DNA from: JAUVKT01 sp036350795
Lineage (GTDB): Bacteria; Bacteroidota; Bacteroidia; Bacteroidales; VadinHA17
Assembly: GCA_036350795.1 (NCBI GenBank)
Contig: JAZBNV010000030.1
Location: 1-64,000 of the forward strand
Reading direction: 5' to 3'
Length of the DNA: 64,000 bases
Part shown: positions 37,125 through 46,065 of the stretch, one piece after another
Numbering within the stretch: position 1 is the stretch's first letter
Layout: every line of letters starts with the position of its first letter
The notes under the pieces: model-generated
The model's database searches: none
The model's input: only the letters and a program-made list of their open reading frames with translations
What the model was told of the DNA's origin: nothing
Position numbers and translations under genes: made by a program

Positions 37125-38069
37125 ATGAGAAAGAGCTTACTGATAATAACATTTCTGGCAGGATCGTTCATGCTTCTGAAGGGGCAGACAGATCCGGTAT
37201 CCAGCCAGTTTATGTTTAACCAGACTCTCTATAACCCCGGATCGGCCGGAAACTCAGGTATGATTTGTGCAACGGCAATGACCCGCCAGCAATGGGTTGG
37301 TTTTGAAGGAGCTCCCTCCACCACTCTTTTCCATGTAAATGCAGCTGTAAGGCCCTTTGGCATACAGTCTGGTGTGGGTATTTCAATAGTAAACGACCGC
37401 ACAGGCTTTGACATCGACAATTCGCTGCACCTGGTATATTCATATATTATGGATATAGGCCAGGGGAAACTCGGTATCGGAACCAATCTTGGTATTTTTA
37501 ATAAAGCCATTGATCCTACCTGGAATATTCCGGGTGGCGAATCATTCACCCCTCCAAGTGGCGATCCGCTTATTCCTGAAGGCAAAGAGAGCATTCTTGC
37601 CTTTGATATGGGAGTGGGAGTTTATTACAGCACCCGCGACTACTATGCCGGTATTTCTGTTACCCACCTCAACGAACCCGGCTTAAAATATACCAAGGGA
37701 ACTCCCTTTATTCCGCGCCAGTATTATGCTATGGCCGGCTACAACCTCAGGCTGCCCAATCCTTCATTCGAATTATTACCTTCAGTGCTGATTTACAGCG
37801 ATGCAAAAATGTTGCAGGCAACTGTTAATACCATTGTCAGGTACAATAAAAAAGTTTGGGGCGGCGTTTCCTATAGAGCCGGAGATGCGTTGACCGGATT
37901 ATTTGGAATAGAATTGTATAACGGGATACGAATTAGCTATGCTTATGACTTCCCTTTAAACGATATTAGAAAGAGTACTTCCGGCAGTCACGAATTTCTC
38001 GTAAACTACTGTTTTGACCTTAGTTTGGGGAGGAGTTCGATGCGCTACAAAAGTATTCGATTTTTATGA
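37125..38069 (+). CDS. PorP/SprF-family T9SS outer-membrane protein
   Basis: A 314-residue beta-barrel of the PorP/SprF family. A signal peptide (1 to about 20, ending near GQT) is followed by DPVSSQFMFNQTLYNPGSAG, the family hallmark, and amphipathic beta strands to the C-terminus. PorP binds the PorKN ring and PorE in Porphyromonas; SprF helps secrete the adhesin SprB. It heads the gldKLMN genes, 47 nt before gldK, and follows a 185-bp AT-rich gap that probably holds a promoter, though no exact TAnnTTTG site is seen. Confidence 0.88.
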   Translation: MRKSLLIITFLAGSFMLLKGQTDPVSSQFMFNQTLYNPGSAGNSGMICATAMTRQQWVGFEGAPSTTLFHVNAAVRPFGIQSGVGISIVNDRTGFDIDNSLHLVYSYIMDIGQGKLGIGTNLGIFNKAIDPTWNIPGGESFTPPSGDPLIPEGKESILAFDMGVGVYYSTRDYYAGISVTHLNEPGLKYTKGTPFIPRQYYAMAGYNLRLPNPSFELLPSVLIYSDAKMLQATVNTIVRYNKKVWGGVSYRAGDALTGLFGIELYNGIRISYAYDFPLNDIRKSTSGSHEFLVNYCFDLSLGRSSMRYKSIRFL

Positions 38070-38116
38070 TTATTGAAAAAAATTAACTTACTTGCAGTAT
38101 TAAACTCTGATCAAAT

Positions 38117-39448
38117 ATGAAAAAGGCAATCCTTTTAGTTCTTACGGTCTCAATTTTCTTTACAGCCTGTGGACCTGGAAATAACGGTGAACTTGTTGGA
38201 GTACAAGGAAGAAAGAAATTCTTCGAACCTGAACCCTTTGAAATGTCATTTATTCCGGCAGGAAACTTTATTATTGGTCCCAGCGACCAGGATGCAGTAA
38301 GTGCCATGAATACTGTTTCCAAGTCGGTTACCGTTAACGCATTCTGGATGGACCAGACCGAAATTACCAATAATAAGTATCGCCAATTTGTTTACTGGGT
38401 GCGCGACTCCATCCTCAGGACAAAGCTTGGTGAAGCAGCAATAGCTGACTACCAGTTTTTTGCCGTTGATGAAGAAGGTAACGAAATTGACCCCCCCCTG
38501 CTTAACTGGGAAGAAAAGATCGATCTTAAGAACCAGGAAATAAAAGATATAATGGAGGAAATGTATTATCCTCCGGAGGAAAGGTTCAATAACAGGAAGC
38601 AGGTTGATGTCAGGAAACTGAATTATTCATATTTCTGGGTTGACTATAAGCAGGCTGCCAAAAGCAGGTATAATGCCGAAACAGGCGAATATGAAGGACA
38701 GGTTACCAACATGGACGGAACGGTAACTGACGTTGTAAACAGGTCGTCATTTATTATGAATGATGAGGTTAATGTATACCCCGACACCCTTGCCTGGATA
38801 AGAGATTTCACTTATTCATTTAACGATCCCTTTGCCTCGCTATACTTCTGGCACCCGTCATACGACAATTATCCCGTTGTGGGTATTACCTGGAAGCAGG
38901 CAAATGCCTTCAGTATCTGGCGTACCGAGTACCTTAATTCTGCCCTCAGGTCACAGGGTCTTAATGACGTTCACGCCTACAGGCTTCCCCTCGAAACAGA
39001 ATGGGAATATGCAGCCCGCGGTAATCTTGATCTTTCAAAGTTCCCATGGGGCGGACCCTATACGCGTAACTACAAGGGATGCTTCCTGGCAAACTTCAAG
39101 CCACTCAGGGGAAATTACATTGACGATGGCGAGGTTTATACAGCCAAAGTTGCTTCATTCGAACCAAACGAGTTTGGTCTTTATGATATGGCCGGTAATG
39201 TTGCTGAATGGACAAGGTGTGCTTACCACCCTTCAGCCTATATATTCACACATGATCTTAACCCGGACTACCAGTATAACGCAAAACCGGAGGATCCTCC
39301 GATCCTGAAGAGAAAAGTTATCAGGGGTGGTTCATGGAAAGACATAGGTTACTTCCTGCAAACAAGCACCAGGGATTTTGAGTACCAGGATAGTGCTAAG
39401 TGTTTTATCGGTTTCCGTAACGTCAGAGACTTTATAGGTGTCAACTAA
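38117..39448 (+). CDS. gldK: T9SS ring lipoprotein GldK
   Basis: A 443-residue outer-membrane lipoprotein (lipobox TACG, Cys at about 18) with the formylglycine-generating-enzyme (SUMF1) fold: FIPAGNFIIG, WMDQTEITN, RLPLETEWEYAARG, YDMAGNVAEWT and GGSWKD. GldK/PorK makes, with GldN/PorN, the large periplasmic ring of the type IX secretion machine. The fold is structural here; no FGE activity is implied. It is followed by gldL after 41 bp. Confidence 0.95.
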   Translation: MKKAILLVLTVSIFFTACGPGNNGELVGVQGRKKFFEPEPFEMSFIPAGNFIIGPSDQDAVSAMNTVSKSVTVNAFWMDQTEITNNKYRQFVYWVRDSILRTKLGEAAIADYQFFAVDEEGNEIDPPLLNWEEKIDLKNQEIKDIMEEMYYPPEERFNNRKQVDVRKLNYSYFWVDYKQAAKSRYNAETGEYEGQVTNMDGTVTDVVNRSSFIMNDEVNVYPDTLAWIRDFTYSFNDPFASLYFWHPSYDNYPVVGITWKQANAFSIWRTEYLNSALRSQGLNDVHAYRLPLETEWEYAARGNLDLSKFPWGGPYTRNYKGCFLANFKPLRGNYIDDGEVYTAKVASFEPNEFGLYDMAGNVAEWTRCAYHPSAYIFTHDLNPDYQYNAKPEDPPILKRKVIRGGSWKDIGYFLQTSTRDFEYQDSAKCFIGFRNVRDFIGVN

Positions 39449-39489
39449 ACCCATACTAATCAATAGAAATAACCTTAAAAACCAGGTAT

Positions 39490-40407
39490 ATGAGCCTAGC
39501 AGAAATTGTTCAAAGTAGCGGATGGAAAAACTTCATGTCGAAACTTTACGGTATTGGAGCTTCCATCGTAATTGTTGGAGCATTGTTTAAAATCCAGCAC
39601 TATCCAATGGCCGGTCTTTTCCTTTTTATCGGTCTCTGTACTGAAGCTATAATTTTCTTCTTCTCTGCTTTCGAACCTCTGCATGAGGAGGTTGACTGGT
39701 CGCTCGTTTATCCAGAGCTGGCCGGTGTTCCTGACGATGAAGAAGAAATGGCCTTACAGGCATCAAGATCACATGCAGTTAGTGGTGGCGGCGGCGGATC
39801 CGCAGCTCTTGCAAAATTTGACGAGATGCTTGCCAGTGCAGAAATTACTCCTGATGTGTTTGACAGCCTTGGAAAAGGACTTAAAAAACTTAATACCACA
39901 ACCGGTAACCTTAATGCAATGGGTGATGTAACTGCTGCAACCAACGAATTTGCAGAAAAAGTTAAAGGAGCAGCCGAAACTGTAGGTAAGCATACCAGGG
40001 TATACGACGAAAAAAGTGAAGCACTGGGTGCCTCGCTTGGCAGACTCGACGACTCCTACCAGAATACCGCAAAAATAATCAGCGATACAGGCAGCAATTA
40101 CCAGCATATGACCGACTCTCTCTCTAAAATAGAGGTAGGTGGAAAATCATACCAGGAAAAGCTGGAGGCACTCAACAAAAACCTGTCAGCACTTAATGCC
40201 GTCTACGAACTCCAGCTAAAAGGAGCCAACGAGCAGGTTAAAGATGCTGAAACCCTGATGAAAGGTGTTCAAAGTATGCTAACCGATCTTAAAGACTCGG
40301 CCGAAGATGCAGCTAAATATCGCCAGCACATTGGTCTGTTGAATCAGAACCTTGCTGCTCTTAACGAGGTATATGGCAATATGCTGTCAGCAATGAATGT
40401 TAAATAA
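39490..40407 (+). CDS. gldL: T9SS motor protein GldL
   Basis: A 305-residue inner-membrane protein, the stator-like part of the proton-driven T9SS/gliding motor with GldM. Two membrane helices (about 19-35 and 40-60) hold a buried glutamate, E52, matching the one implicated in proton flow. A Gly-rich stretch (five Gly after HAVS, about residue 98) joins this to a long cytoplasmic helical domain of coiled-coil character. It precedes gldM by 29 bp. Confidence 0.95.
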   Translation: MSLAEIVQSSGWKNFMSKLYGIGASIVIVGALFKIQHYPMAGLFLFIGLCTEAIIFFFSAFEPLHEEVDWSLVYPELAGVPDDEEEMALQASRSHAVSGGGGGSAALAKFDEMLASAEITPDVFDSLGKGLKKLNTTTGNLNAMGDVTAATNEFAEKVKGAAETVGKHTRVYDEKSEALGASLGRLDDSYQNTAKIISDTGSNYQHMTDSLSKIEVGGKSYQEKLEALNKNLSALNAVYELQLKGANEQVKDAETLMKGVQSMLTDLKDSAEDAAKYRQHIGLLNQNLAALNEVYGNMLSAMNVK

Positions 40408-40436
40408 TAAGCTCTCTTTAACCTAATTTCCAGAAT

Positions 40437-42077
40437 ATGGGACACGGAAAAGAAACCCCGCGGCAAAAAATGATCGGCATGATGTACCTGGTGCTAACAG
40501 CCATGCTGGCGCTGAACGTATCAAAAGAAGCCGTGGAAGCATTTAAAAACGTCGACAAGGGTCTTACAAAGACTGTTGCCAACTATGAGGCAAAAAACAA
40601 TATTACCTACGAAGAGTTCGAAAGAGCCTTTAACGAAAACCCTGTAAAAGCCGGTCCGTGGAGATCAAAGGCTGTGGCCGTTAAGGAGAGAGCAAACGAA
40701 TTGTTTGATTACCTGCAGGATATTAAGATTGAGATTATTAAAGAGGCTGAAGGCGATGATACCGAAGCTATTGTTGGCAGGGAGATTCATATCGACCATG
40801 TCGAAAAGATAGACGAGAACAACATCCCCTCAGAAATTCTGATCGGCTCGGACGAAAACGGTAAAGCAAACGAGATACGGGCACTTATAAACGATTTCAG
40901 GGAATTCCTTGTTGAGACTGTTGACGGTGAAAACGTAACTGTTGAACAATCTGTTATAGAAAGCCTTAATACCGACGACGGGAGAGCAACTGATGGCTCA
41001 GTTGAGCGATGGGAAAACAATACATTCCATGCCCTCCCTCTTGTTGCTGTAATTACAATACTCTCAAAGCTCCAGGTTGATGTAAGAAACGCCGAAACCG
41101 ATGTTCTGAATTTCTTATATAACCAGATTGATGCTTCATCATTTAAATTTAATAAACTGGTTCCTACTGTTATTACGCCTTCAAGCTACGTAATGAGAGG
41201 CAACCAGTACCAGGCTTCGGTTTTTATCGCCGCTACCGATACTACAAAGAAGCCCAGGATCTACGTGGGACAGTACAAAACATCTCAGAATGCTGATGGT
41301 ACACAAACCTACGAAATGGTGGGAGATTACGAAACCCTCGATACCGATGAATGGGGACGGGGTATATACAGGAAACCAGCTTCATCAATAGGAGATAGGA
41401 AATGGGGAGGCTTAATTAATATGGATGCCCCCGACGGATCTGTTATAAGTTACCCCTTTGAAGCCACATATACCGTTGGTGCACCCAACGTGGTTGTGTC
41501 GCCAACAGCTATGAACGTTCTTTATGCAGGTATTGATAACCCGATCGATATATCAGTGCCGGGCGTTGGATCAGAGGCAATCAGTGCTACCATGAATAAC
41601 GGTACCATTAAAAGGGGCAAATTGCAAAACTACCGGGGCGAATGGGTTGCCAGGCCGCAAACAGTCGGACAGGAAGCCTCTGTTAACGTAAGTGCCGTTG
41701 TAAATGGCGAACGTATGCGCTTCCCTCCCTATACTTTCAGGGTAAAAAGCATTCCCCCTCCAATTGCACAATTTGCCGATCTTACCTCTGACGGAAATGT
41801 AACGAAGGCAAAAGCAGCTTTGCAACAGGGTGTGTTTGCAGTTCAACCTGACTTCGAATTCGACGTAACATACACCGTTACCAAGTTTAACCTGCAAATA
41901 GTAAGGAGGGGATTCGATGTGGTTTCAGAATCTACTTCCAACAGGCTGACTGCCGATCAGAAAGAATTGATTAATTCACTAACCAGGGGACAAAAACTTT
42001 ATATTACGGGTATTTATGCCCAGGGTCCCGATGGTAAAACTGTTAAAATACCATCGCTTATATTAACAATACAATAA
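40437..42077 (+). CDS. gldM: T9SS motor shaft protein GldM
   Basis: A 546-residue protein with one N-terminal membrane helix (about 14-30, MMYLVLTAMLALNVS) and a long periplasmic region of four domains. GldM dimers run through the GldL ring and reach the GldK/N ring, passing on the motor's torque. The start MGHGKETPRQKMIGMMYLV is typical. gldN begins 17 nt after its stop. Confidence 0.95.
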   Translation: MGHGKETPRQKMIGMMYLVLTAMLALNVSKEAVEAFKNVDKGLTKTVANYEAKNNITYEEFERAFNENPVKAGPWRSKAVAVKERANELFDYLQDIKIEIIKEAEGDDTEAIVGREIHIDHVEKIDENNIPSEILIGSDENGKANEIRALINDFREFLVETVDGENVTVEQSVIESLNTDDGRATDGSVERWENNTFHALPLVAVITILSKLQVDVRNAETDVLNFLYNQIDASSFKFNKLVPTVITPSSYVMRGNQYQASVFIAATDTTKKPRIYVGQYKTSQNADGTQTYEMVGDYETLDTDEWGRGIYRKPASSIGDRKWGGLINMDAPDGSVISYPFEATYTVGAPNVVVSPTAMNVLYAGIDNPIDISVPGVGSEAISATMNNGTIKRGKLQNYRGEWVARPQTVGQEASVNVSAVVNGERMRFPPYTFRVKSIPPPIAQFADLTSDGNVTKAKAALQQGVFAVQPDFEFDVTYTVTKFNLQIVRRGFDVVSESTSNRLTADQKELINSLTRGQKLYITGIYAQGPDGKTVKIPSLILTIQ

Positions 42078-42094
42078 TAAACAGACTTTATATC

Positions 42095-42916
42095 ATGAAA
42101 AGATATGTTCTTTTTAGCCTTCTGATTCTCTTTATATCTTCTGCCGGGTTCAGTCAATCCTTTGGAGATATTTACGCAAAATCAATTACCGACAATTCGG
42201 CCATACCCTACTCCTTCCTCCGCGAAGCAGATGTGATATGGTCTAAAAGATTAACCAGGATGGTTGACCTCAGGGAGAAGATGAATCTGCCTCTCTATTA
42301 TCCTACAACAACCACTCCCGACGGACGGATGAGTCTTGTTAGCGTAATACTTGGCGAACTGAAATCAGGATCAATCAATGCCTACGACACTGACAACATG
42401 ACTGCCAGTGTTACCTACACTGATATCGAAAGAGCTATGGGAGCAATGTCAGATACCACCCAGGTGCAATTAATGACCGGTGAATTAAAGGATACCGTAA
42501 TATACAACCCGCCAAGGCCCGAAGAGATACGCCAGCTGCTTGTTCTTGAAGAATGGTATTTTGACAAGAAACATTCGAAGATGGACGTAAGGATTATTGG
42601 CCTTTGCCCTATCAGGGTCTTCTTTGATGATGAGATGAACCGTATCTCAAGACGCCAGCTGTTCTGGATCAAGTATGAAGATTTCAGGGATGCTTTTGCT
42701 CAACACGAGTCATATAACAGGTTCAACGATGCCCAGCGGCTTTCTTTTGACGACCTCTTTATCCAGCGAAGGTTCTCAAGTACAATATATGCCGAATCAA
42801 ACGTTTATAACGACAGGCTGCTCAACCAGTATAAGCTGGGGAAAGATGTTCTTTATGAGGCCGAGAAGATAAAAAATGAACTTATGGATTTTGAACACGA
42901 CCTCTGGGAATATTAA
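42095..42916 (+). CDS. gldN: T9SS ring protein GldN
   Basis: A 273-residue periplasmic protein with a signal peptide (cleavage likely after SSAGFS, about residue 20). The block IPYSFLREADVIWSKRLTR, the central VLEEWYFDKKHS and CPIRVF are family traits. It binds GldK in the ring and contacts GldM. It closes the gldKLMN operon; a strong terminator lies 27 nt after its stop. Confidence 0.95.
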   Translation: MKRYVLFSLLILFISSAGFSQSFGDIYAKSITDNSAIPYSFLREADVIWSKRLTRMVDLREKMNLPLYYPTTTTPDGRMSLVSVILGELKSGSINAYDTDNMTASVTYTDIERAMGAMSDTTQVQLMTGELKDTVIYNPPRPEEIRQLLVLEEWYFDKKHSKMDVRIIGLCPIRVFFDDEMNRISRRQLFWIKYEDFRDAFAQHESYNRFNDAQRLSFDDLFIQRRFSSTIYAESNVYNDRLLNQYKLGKDVLYEAEKIKNELMDFEHDLWEY

Positions 42917-42942
42917 TAATCTGCCACGGGTATAAAATATAA

Positions 42943-42971
42943 GGAACGCTAAATCCAGCGTTCCTTTTTTT
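42943..42971 (+). terminator. Intrinsic terminator of the gldKLMN operon
   Basis: A perfect 8-bp stem (GGAACGCT / AGCGTTCC) with a 6-nt loop is followed directly by seven T residues. It ends the T9SS operon and lies between two converging genes. Confidence 0.88.
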
Positions 42972-43007
42972 ATTTATCTAAGAGACAATATCTCTCCCCC
43001 TGCCCAA

Positions 43008-44093
43008 CTAGAGGTAATCTTCGCCTCTCTTCTCCCTGATATCCTCAATTATGCTTTTAATATTTTGTTCTTCTTCACGTTTTACCACCATAAGCACATC
43101 TCCCGAGTCAACAACTATATAGTCGCTGAGATCCTGTAAAACAGCTATCTTACCCTGCGGAAGCCTTACAATACTGTTTTTAAGCCCATATCCAAAAACT
43201 GAAGCCATATTCCCAATATTGCCGTCAGTGTCAGGAATGCTGTGGCCAGCTATCGAGCCCCAGGTTCCCAGGTCGGACCATCCAAACGAAGTACCTTTTA
43301 CATAAACATTTTCTGCCTTCTCCATTATGCCGTAATCAATAGATATACTGGAGCACTCCGAATAAACCCTCCCTATGATTTCCTCTTCTTTTTCGGTTCC
43401 GAAATCGGCCCTGAACTCATCAAAAGTTGTATAAATATCGGGAAGGTACTTCTCAAAAGCATTAATTATTGTCCGGGCTTTCCAGATAAAAATCCCCGAG
43501 TTCCAGTAGAAATCGCCGCTATCCAGGAAAGCCTGTGCCAGTTCACGATCGGGCTTCTCGGTAAAGGTTTTTACCCTTGTAATATTCTGATAATTCTTAA
43601 CTGCCTTTTTGGTATTCGCCTGTATATACCCATAGCCGGTCTCCGGCCTGTCGGGCTCAATTCCCAGGGTAAGCATTGATTCGTCCTCGGCAACAAACCT
43701 GAAACTCTCATCTATTACACTCCTGAAATTCTCTTCTTCAGTAATATGATGGTCAGCAGGACTCACAACCATTATTGCATCCGGGTTCCTGCTCTGTATC
43801 CTGAATGCAGCATAGGCAATACATGGAGCTGTATTTCTCCTCATGGGTTCCGACAGTATATTCTCTTCAGGTATATCAACCTGTTCAATAACCAGGTCCC
43901 TGTGATCCTGGGAAGTAACAACATATATATTTTCCCTCGGACAGAGGCCGTCGAAACGACTTACGGTATCCTGTATCAGCGTTGTTCCGTCATTCAGTAT
44001 ATCCAGAAATTGTTTCGGTCTTTTATTACGGCTTAAAGGCCAGAAGCGGGTTCCAATACCTCCGGCCATAATTACTATGTACCTGTTTTTCAT
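43008..44093 (-). CDS. manC: Mannose-1-phosphate guanylyltransferase
   Basis: A 361-residue enzyme making GDP-mannose from mannose-1-phosphate and GTP, for GDP-fucose and other GDP-sugars used in glycans. The nucleotidyltransferase loop GGIGTRFWPLSR, the FTEKPD motif and SPADHH are present. It is the short form, without the C-terminal isomerase (cupin) domain of bifunctional ManC/AlgA. It has its own upstream -7 element and is convergent with gldN. Confidence 0.93.
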   Translation of the reverse strand: MKNRYIVIMAGGIGTRFWPLSRNKRPKQFLDILNDGTTLIQDTVSRFDGLCPRENIYVVTSQDHRDLVIEQVDIPEENILSEPMRRNTAPCIAYAAFRIQSRNPDAIMVVSPADHHITEEENFRSVIDESFRFVAEDESMLTLGIEPDRPETGYGYIQANTKKAVKNYQNITRVKTFTEKPDRELAQAFLDSGDFYWNSGIFIWKARTIINAFEKYLPDIYTTFDEFRADFGTEKEEEIIGRVYSECSSISIDYGIMEKAENVYVKGTSFGWSDLGTWGSIAGHSIPDTDGNIGNMASVFGYGLKNSIVRLPQGKIAVLQDLSDYIVVDSGDVLMVVKREEEQNIKSIIEDIREKRGEDYL

Positions 44094-44125
44094 AGTGGGC
44101 TGAATTGCTTTTTATGAATGTAGTG

Positions 44126-44133
44126 CAAATATA
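44126..44133 (-). promoter_or_regulatory. -7 element for manC
   Basis: Reads TATATTTG on the minus strand, an exact TAnnTTTG match, 32 nt before the ATG at 44093. Confidence 0.5.
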
Positions 44134-44232
44134 GAAATTAAAAAAATCTTTTCGTATTCTTCGTACATCCTGTCTTTATTTGTCGGGTTTCGTTCCTATC
44201 CTTTTTACTTTATCCTTTTATATTTTATCTTT

Positions 44233-44979
44233 ATGCATATGAGAATAATCGCTGGCATTGGAAGCTATTTTATTATGCTGGGCAGGGTTTTCTCCCGACC
44301 CGAAAAGGCAGGAGTATACTACAGGGCCACAATGAAAGAATTTGTCCTGCTCGGACTAAACTCAATTGGTATAGTGGCAATTATCTCCCTTTTTATGGGT
44401 GCTGTAATTACCCTTCAGACAGCATATAATACAGATAATCCCATTTACCCAAGCTACCTTATCGGGCTCGGGTGCCGCGATTCAATAATACTCGAATTCT
44501 CTTCTACCATGGTTGCTCTTATACTGGCCGGAAAGGTTGGATCGAGTATTGCATCCCAGCTTGGGACTATGAGGGTAAGCGAGCAGATTGATGCCCTGGA
44601 TATGATGGGGGTTAACTCCTCATCCTACCTAGTCCTTCCAAAGATAATTGCTACTGTATTATTCAATCCCCTGCTAACCCTGCTCAGCATAACTGTAGGA
44701 ATATTCGGTGGATGGCTTGCCGGCACGGCAACAGGTGTGGTATCATCGCAGGATTTCATTTATGGAGTTCAGTATGCATTTATACCCTATTATGTATACT
44801 ATACTCTCATAAAAACTGTGGTCTTTGCTTTTCTTATCACCAGCATCTCAGCTTACCAGGGATATAACGTAAAAGGGGGATCGCTTGAAGTGGGCAGGGC
44901 CAGCACAAAAGCAGTTGTGTATAGCTGTATTATGATTCTGCTTTTTAATGTAATTCTTACCCAGCTGCTGCTATCATGA
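44233..44979 (+). CDS. mlaE: MlaE-family lipid ABC transporter permease
   Basis: A 248-residue inner-membrane permease with about five or six helices, of the MlaE family that moves phospholipids between the two membranes to keep the outer leaflet asymmetric. The family blocks LGCRDSIILEFSSTMVALIL, KVGSSIASQLGTMRVSEQID and MGVN are clear. Its stop overlaps the ATP-binding partner by 4 nt (ATGA). A substrate-binding MlaD (MCE) gene is not next to it. Confidence 0.92.
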   Translation: MHMRIIAGIGSYFIMLGRVFSRPEKAGVYYRATMKEFVLLGLNSIGIVAIISLFMGAVITLQTAYNTDNPIYPSYLIGLGCRDSIILEFSSTMVALILAGKVGSSIASQLGTMRVSEQIDALDMMGVNSSSYLVLPKIIATVLFNPLLTLLSITVGIFGGWLAGTATGVVSSQDFIYGVQYAFIPYYVYYTLIKTVVFAFLITSISAYQGYNVKGGSLEVGRASTKAVVYSCIMILLFNVILTQLLLS

Positions 44980-45722
44980 TTGAAGTCAGGAATATATCCA
45001 AGGCATATAGCGAGCAAACTGTGCTTAAAAATGTTACCACATCATTCGAACGGGGTAAAACCAACCTTATTATTGGACGCAGCGGATCAGGTAAAACAGT
45101 TTTACTTAAATCGATTGCCGGACTTATAGAGCCTGATTCAGGTGAAATATGGTTTGGTGAAACCAACTTCACAGGTCTTGACAATAATGGAAAACGGGAA
45201 GTGAGACAGGAAATAGGGATGCTCTTCCAGGGCTCAGCACTTTTTGACTCACTTACAGTAGAGGAAAATGTAATATTTCCACTCGATATGTTTACAAACT
45301 ATGAGCGCGAACATAAGCTCGACAGGGTAAATGCATGCCTGGCAAGAGTAAATATTCTAAACTCAAATAAACTGTTCCCGTCAGAATTGTCGGGCGGAAT
45401 GCAAAAGCGGGTGGCAATTGCACGGGCCATTGCCCTTAATCCAAAATACCTCTTTTGCGATGAACCAAACTCAGGACTCGACCCGATAACAGCGATATTA
45501 ATCGACAACCTGATTAAAGATCTTACCGAGGAGTTTAATATGACCACCATAGTTAATACCCACGATATGAACTCGGTAATGGAAATTGGTGAGAAAATTG
45601 TATTTATGAGCGGCGGTAAACTATGGTGGGAAGGGACAAGGGAAGATATCCTGAATTCTGACTGTAACCCACTGAATGAATTTGTTTTCGCTAATAACCT
45701 TGCCCGCAAACTTAAAAAATAA
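44976..45722 (+). CDS. mlaF: MlaF-family lipid ABC transporter ATPase
   Basis: A 248-residue ABC ATPase driving the MlaE permease. Walker A GRSGSGKT, the signature LSGGMQKR, Walker B YLFCDEP and the H-loop NTHD are complete. The start codon overlaps the mlaE stop by 4 nt, so translation is coupled. A long palindrome lies 35 nt after its stop and may serve as a transcription block. Confidence 0.93.
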   Translation: MIEVRNISKAYSEQTVLKNVTTSFERGKTNLIIGRSGSGKTVLLKSIAGLIEPDSGEIWFGETNFTGLDNNGKREVRQEIGMLFQGSALFDSLTVEENVIFPLDMFTNYEREHKLDRVNACLARVNILNSNKLFPSELSGGMQKRVAIARAIALNPKYLFCDEPNSGLDPITAILIDNLIKDLTEEFNMTTIVNTHDMNSVMEIGEKIVFMSGGKLWWEGTREDILNSDCNPLNEFVFANNLARKLKK

Positions 45723-45756
45723 CGGCATTAGGGGGTGTATTATAAGGGTACAATCT

Positions 45757-45836
45757 TTGTCATTCCGAGCGAATGCGAGGAATCCAGGTCTTGATTATAA
45801 AACATTTAGATCCCTCGCATTCGCTCGGGATGACAA
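45757..45836. repeat. Long REP-like inverted repeat
   Basis: Two 24-nt arms (45757-45780 and 45813-45836) pair at 23 of 24 positions, with a 32-nt spacer. The arm begins TTGTCATTCCGAGCG. Similar GTCATTCCGAGCGAA-type palindromes occur as dispersed intergenic repeats in many bacteria, so this is probably one copy of such a family. Its place between the converging mlaF and DUF4834-like genes fits a bidirectional terminator or mRNA-stabilising hairpin. Confidence 0.75.
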
Positions 45837-45861
45837 GAGTATTATACTTTTAATACAGCCT

Positions 45862-46053
45862 CTATTTTTGACTCTTTCTCCTGTCTGTTTCTTCAAAATC
45901 AACATAGTCTCCCACATCCTTCCGGATTTTCCTGGCAGAGCTACTATAATTAACCTTATCTTCCTTTTCTTTGCCGGGCTGCGACAGGAACTGTTTTACC
46001 AGCCTTACCAGCAGGTAAAATAGGATTACAAATAATATCAGTCTGAAATACAC
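45862..46053 (-). CDS. Small membrane protein, DUF4834-like
   Basis: A 63-residue protein with one N-terminal membrane helix (about 4-22) and a charged cytoplasmic tail ending in DVGDYVDFEETD. The tail, with its GDYVDFEE ending, resembles the small DUF4834 proteins of Bacteroidota; the function is unknown. It lies 12 nt downstream of the DUF5723 gene on the same strand and may be cotranscribed. Confidence 0.6.
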   Translation of the reverse strand: MYFRLILFVILFYLLVRLVKQFLSQPGKEKEDKVNYSSSARKIRKDVGDYVDFEETDRRKSQK

Positions 46054-46065
46054 CTCTGCCTCCTT

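Noticed and set aside
38117..39448. gldK as a formylglycine-generating enzyme or sulfatase activator
   Set aside because: The SUMF1 fold is shared, but the lipobox, length and gldLMN neighbours make it the T9SS ring protein.
45676..46023. 115-residue open frame across the REP-like palindrome
   Set aside because: It consists of the end of mlaF in another frame plus translated repeat sequence.
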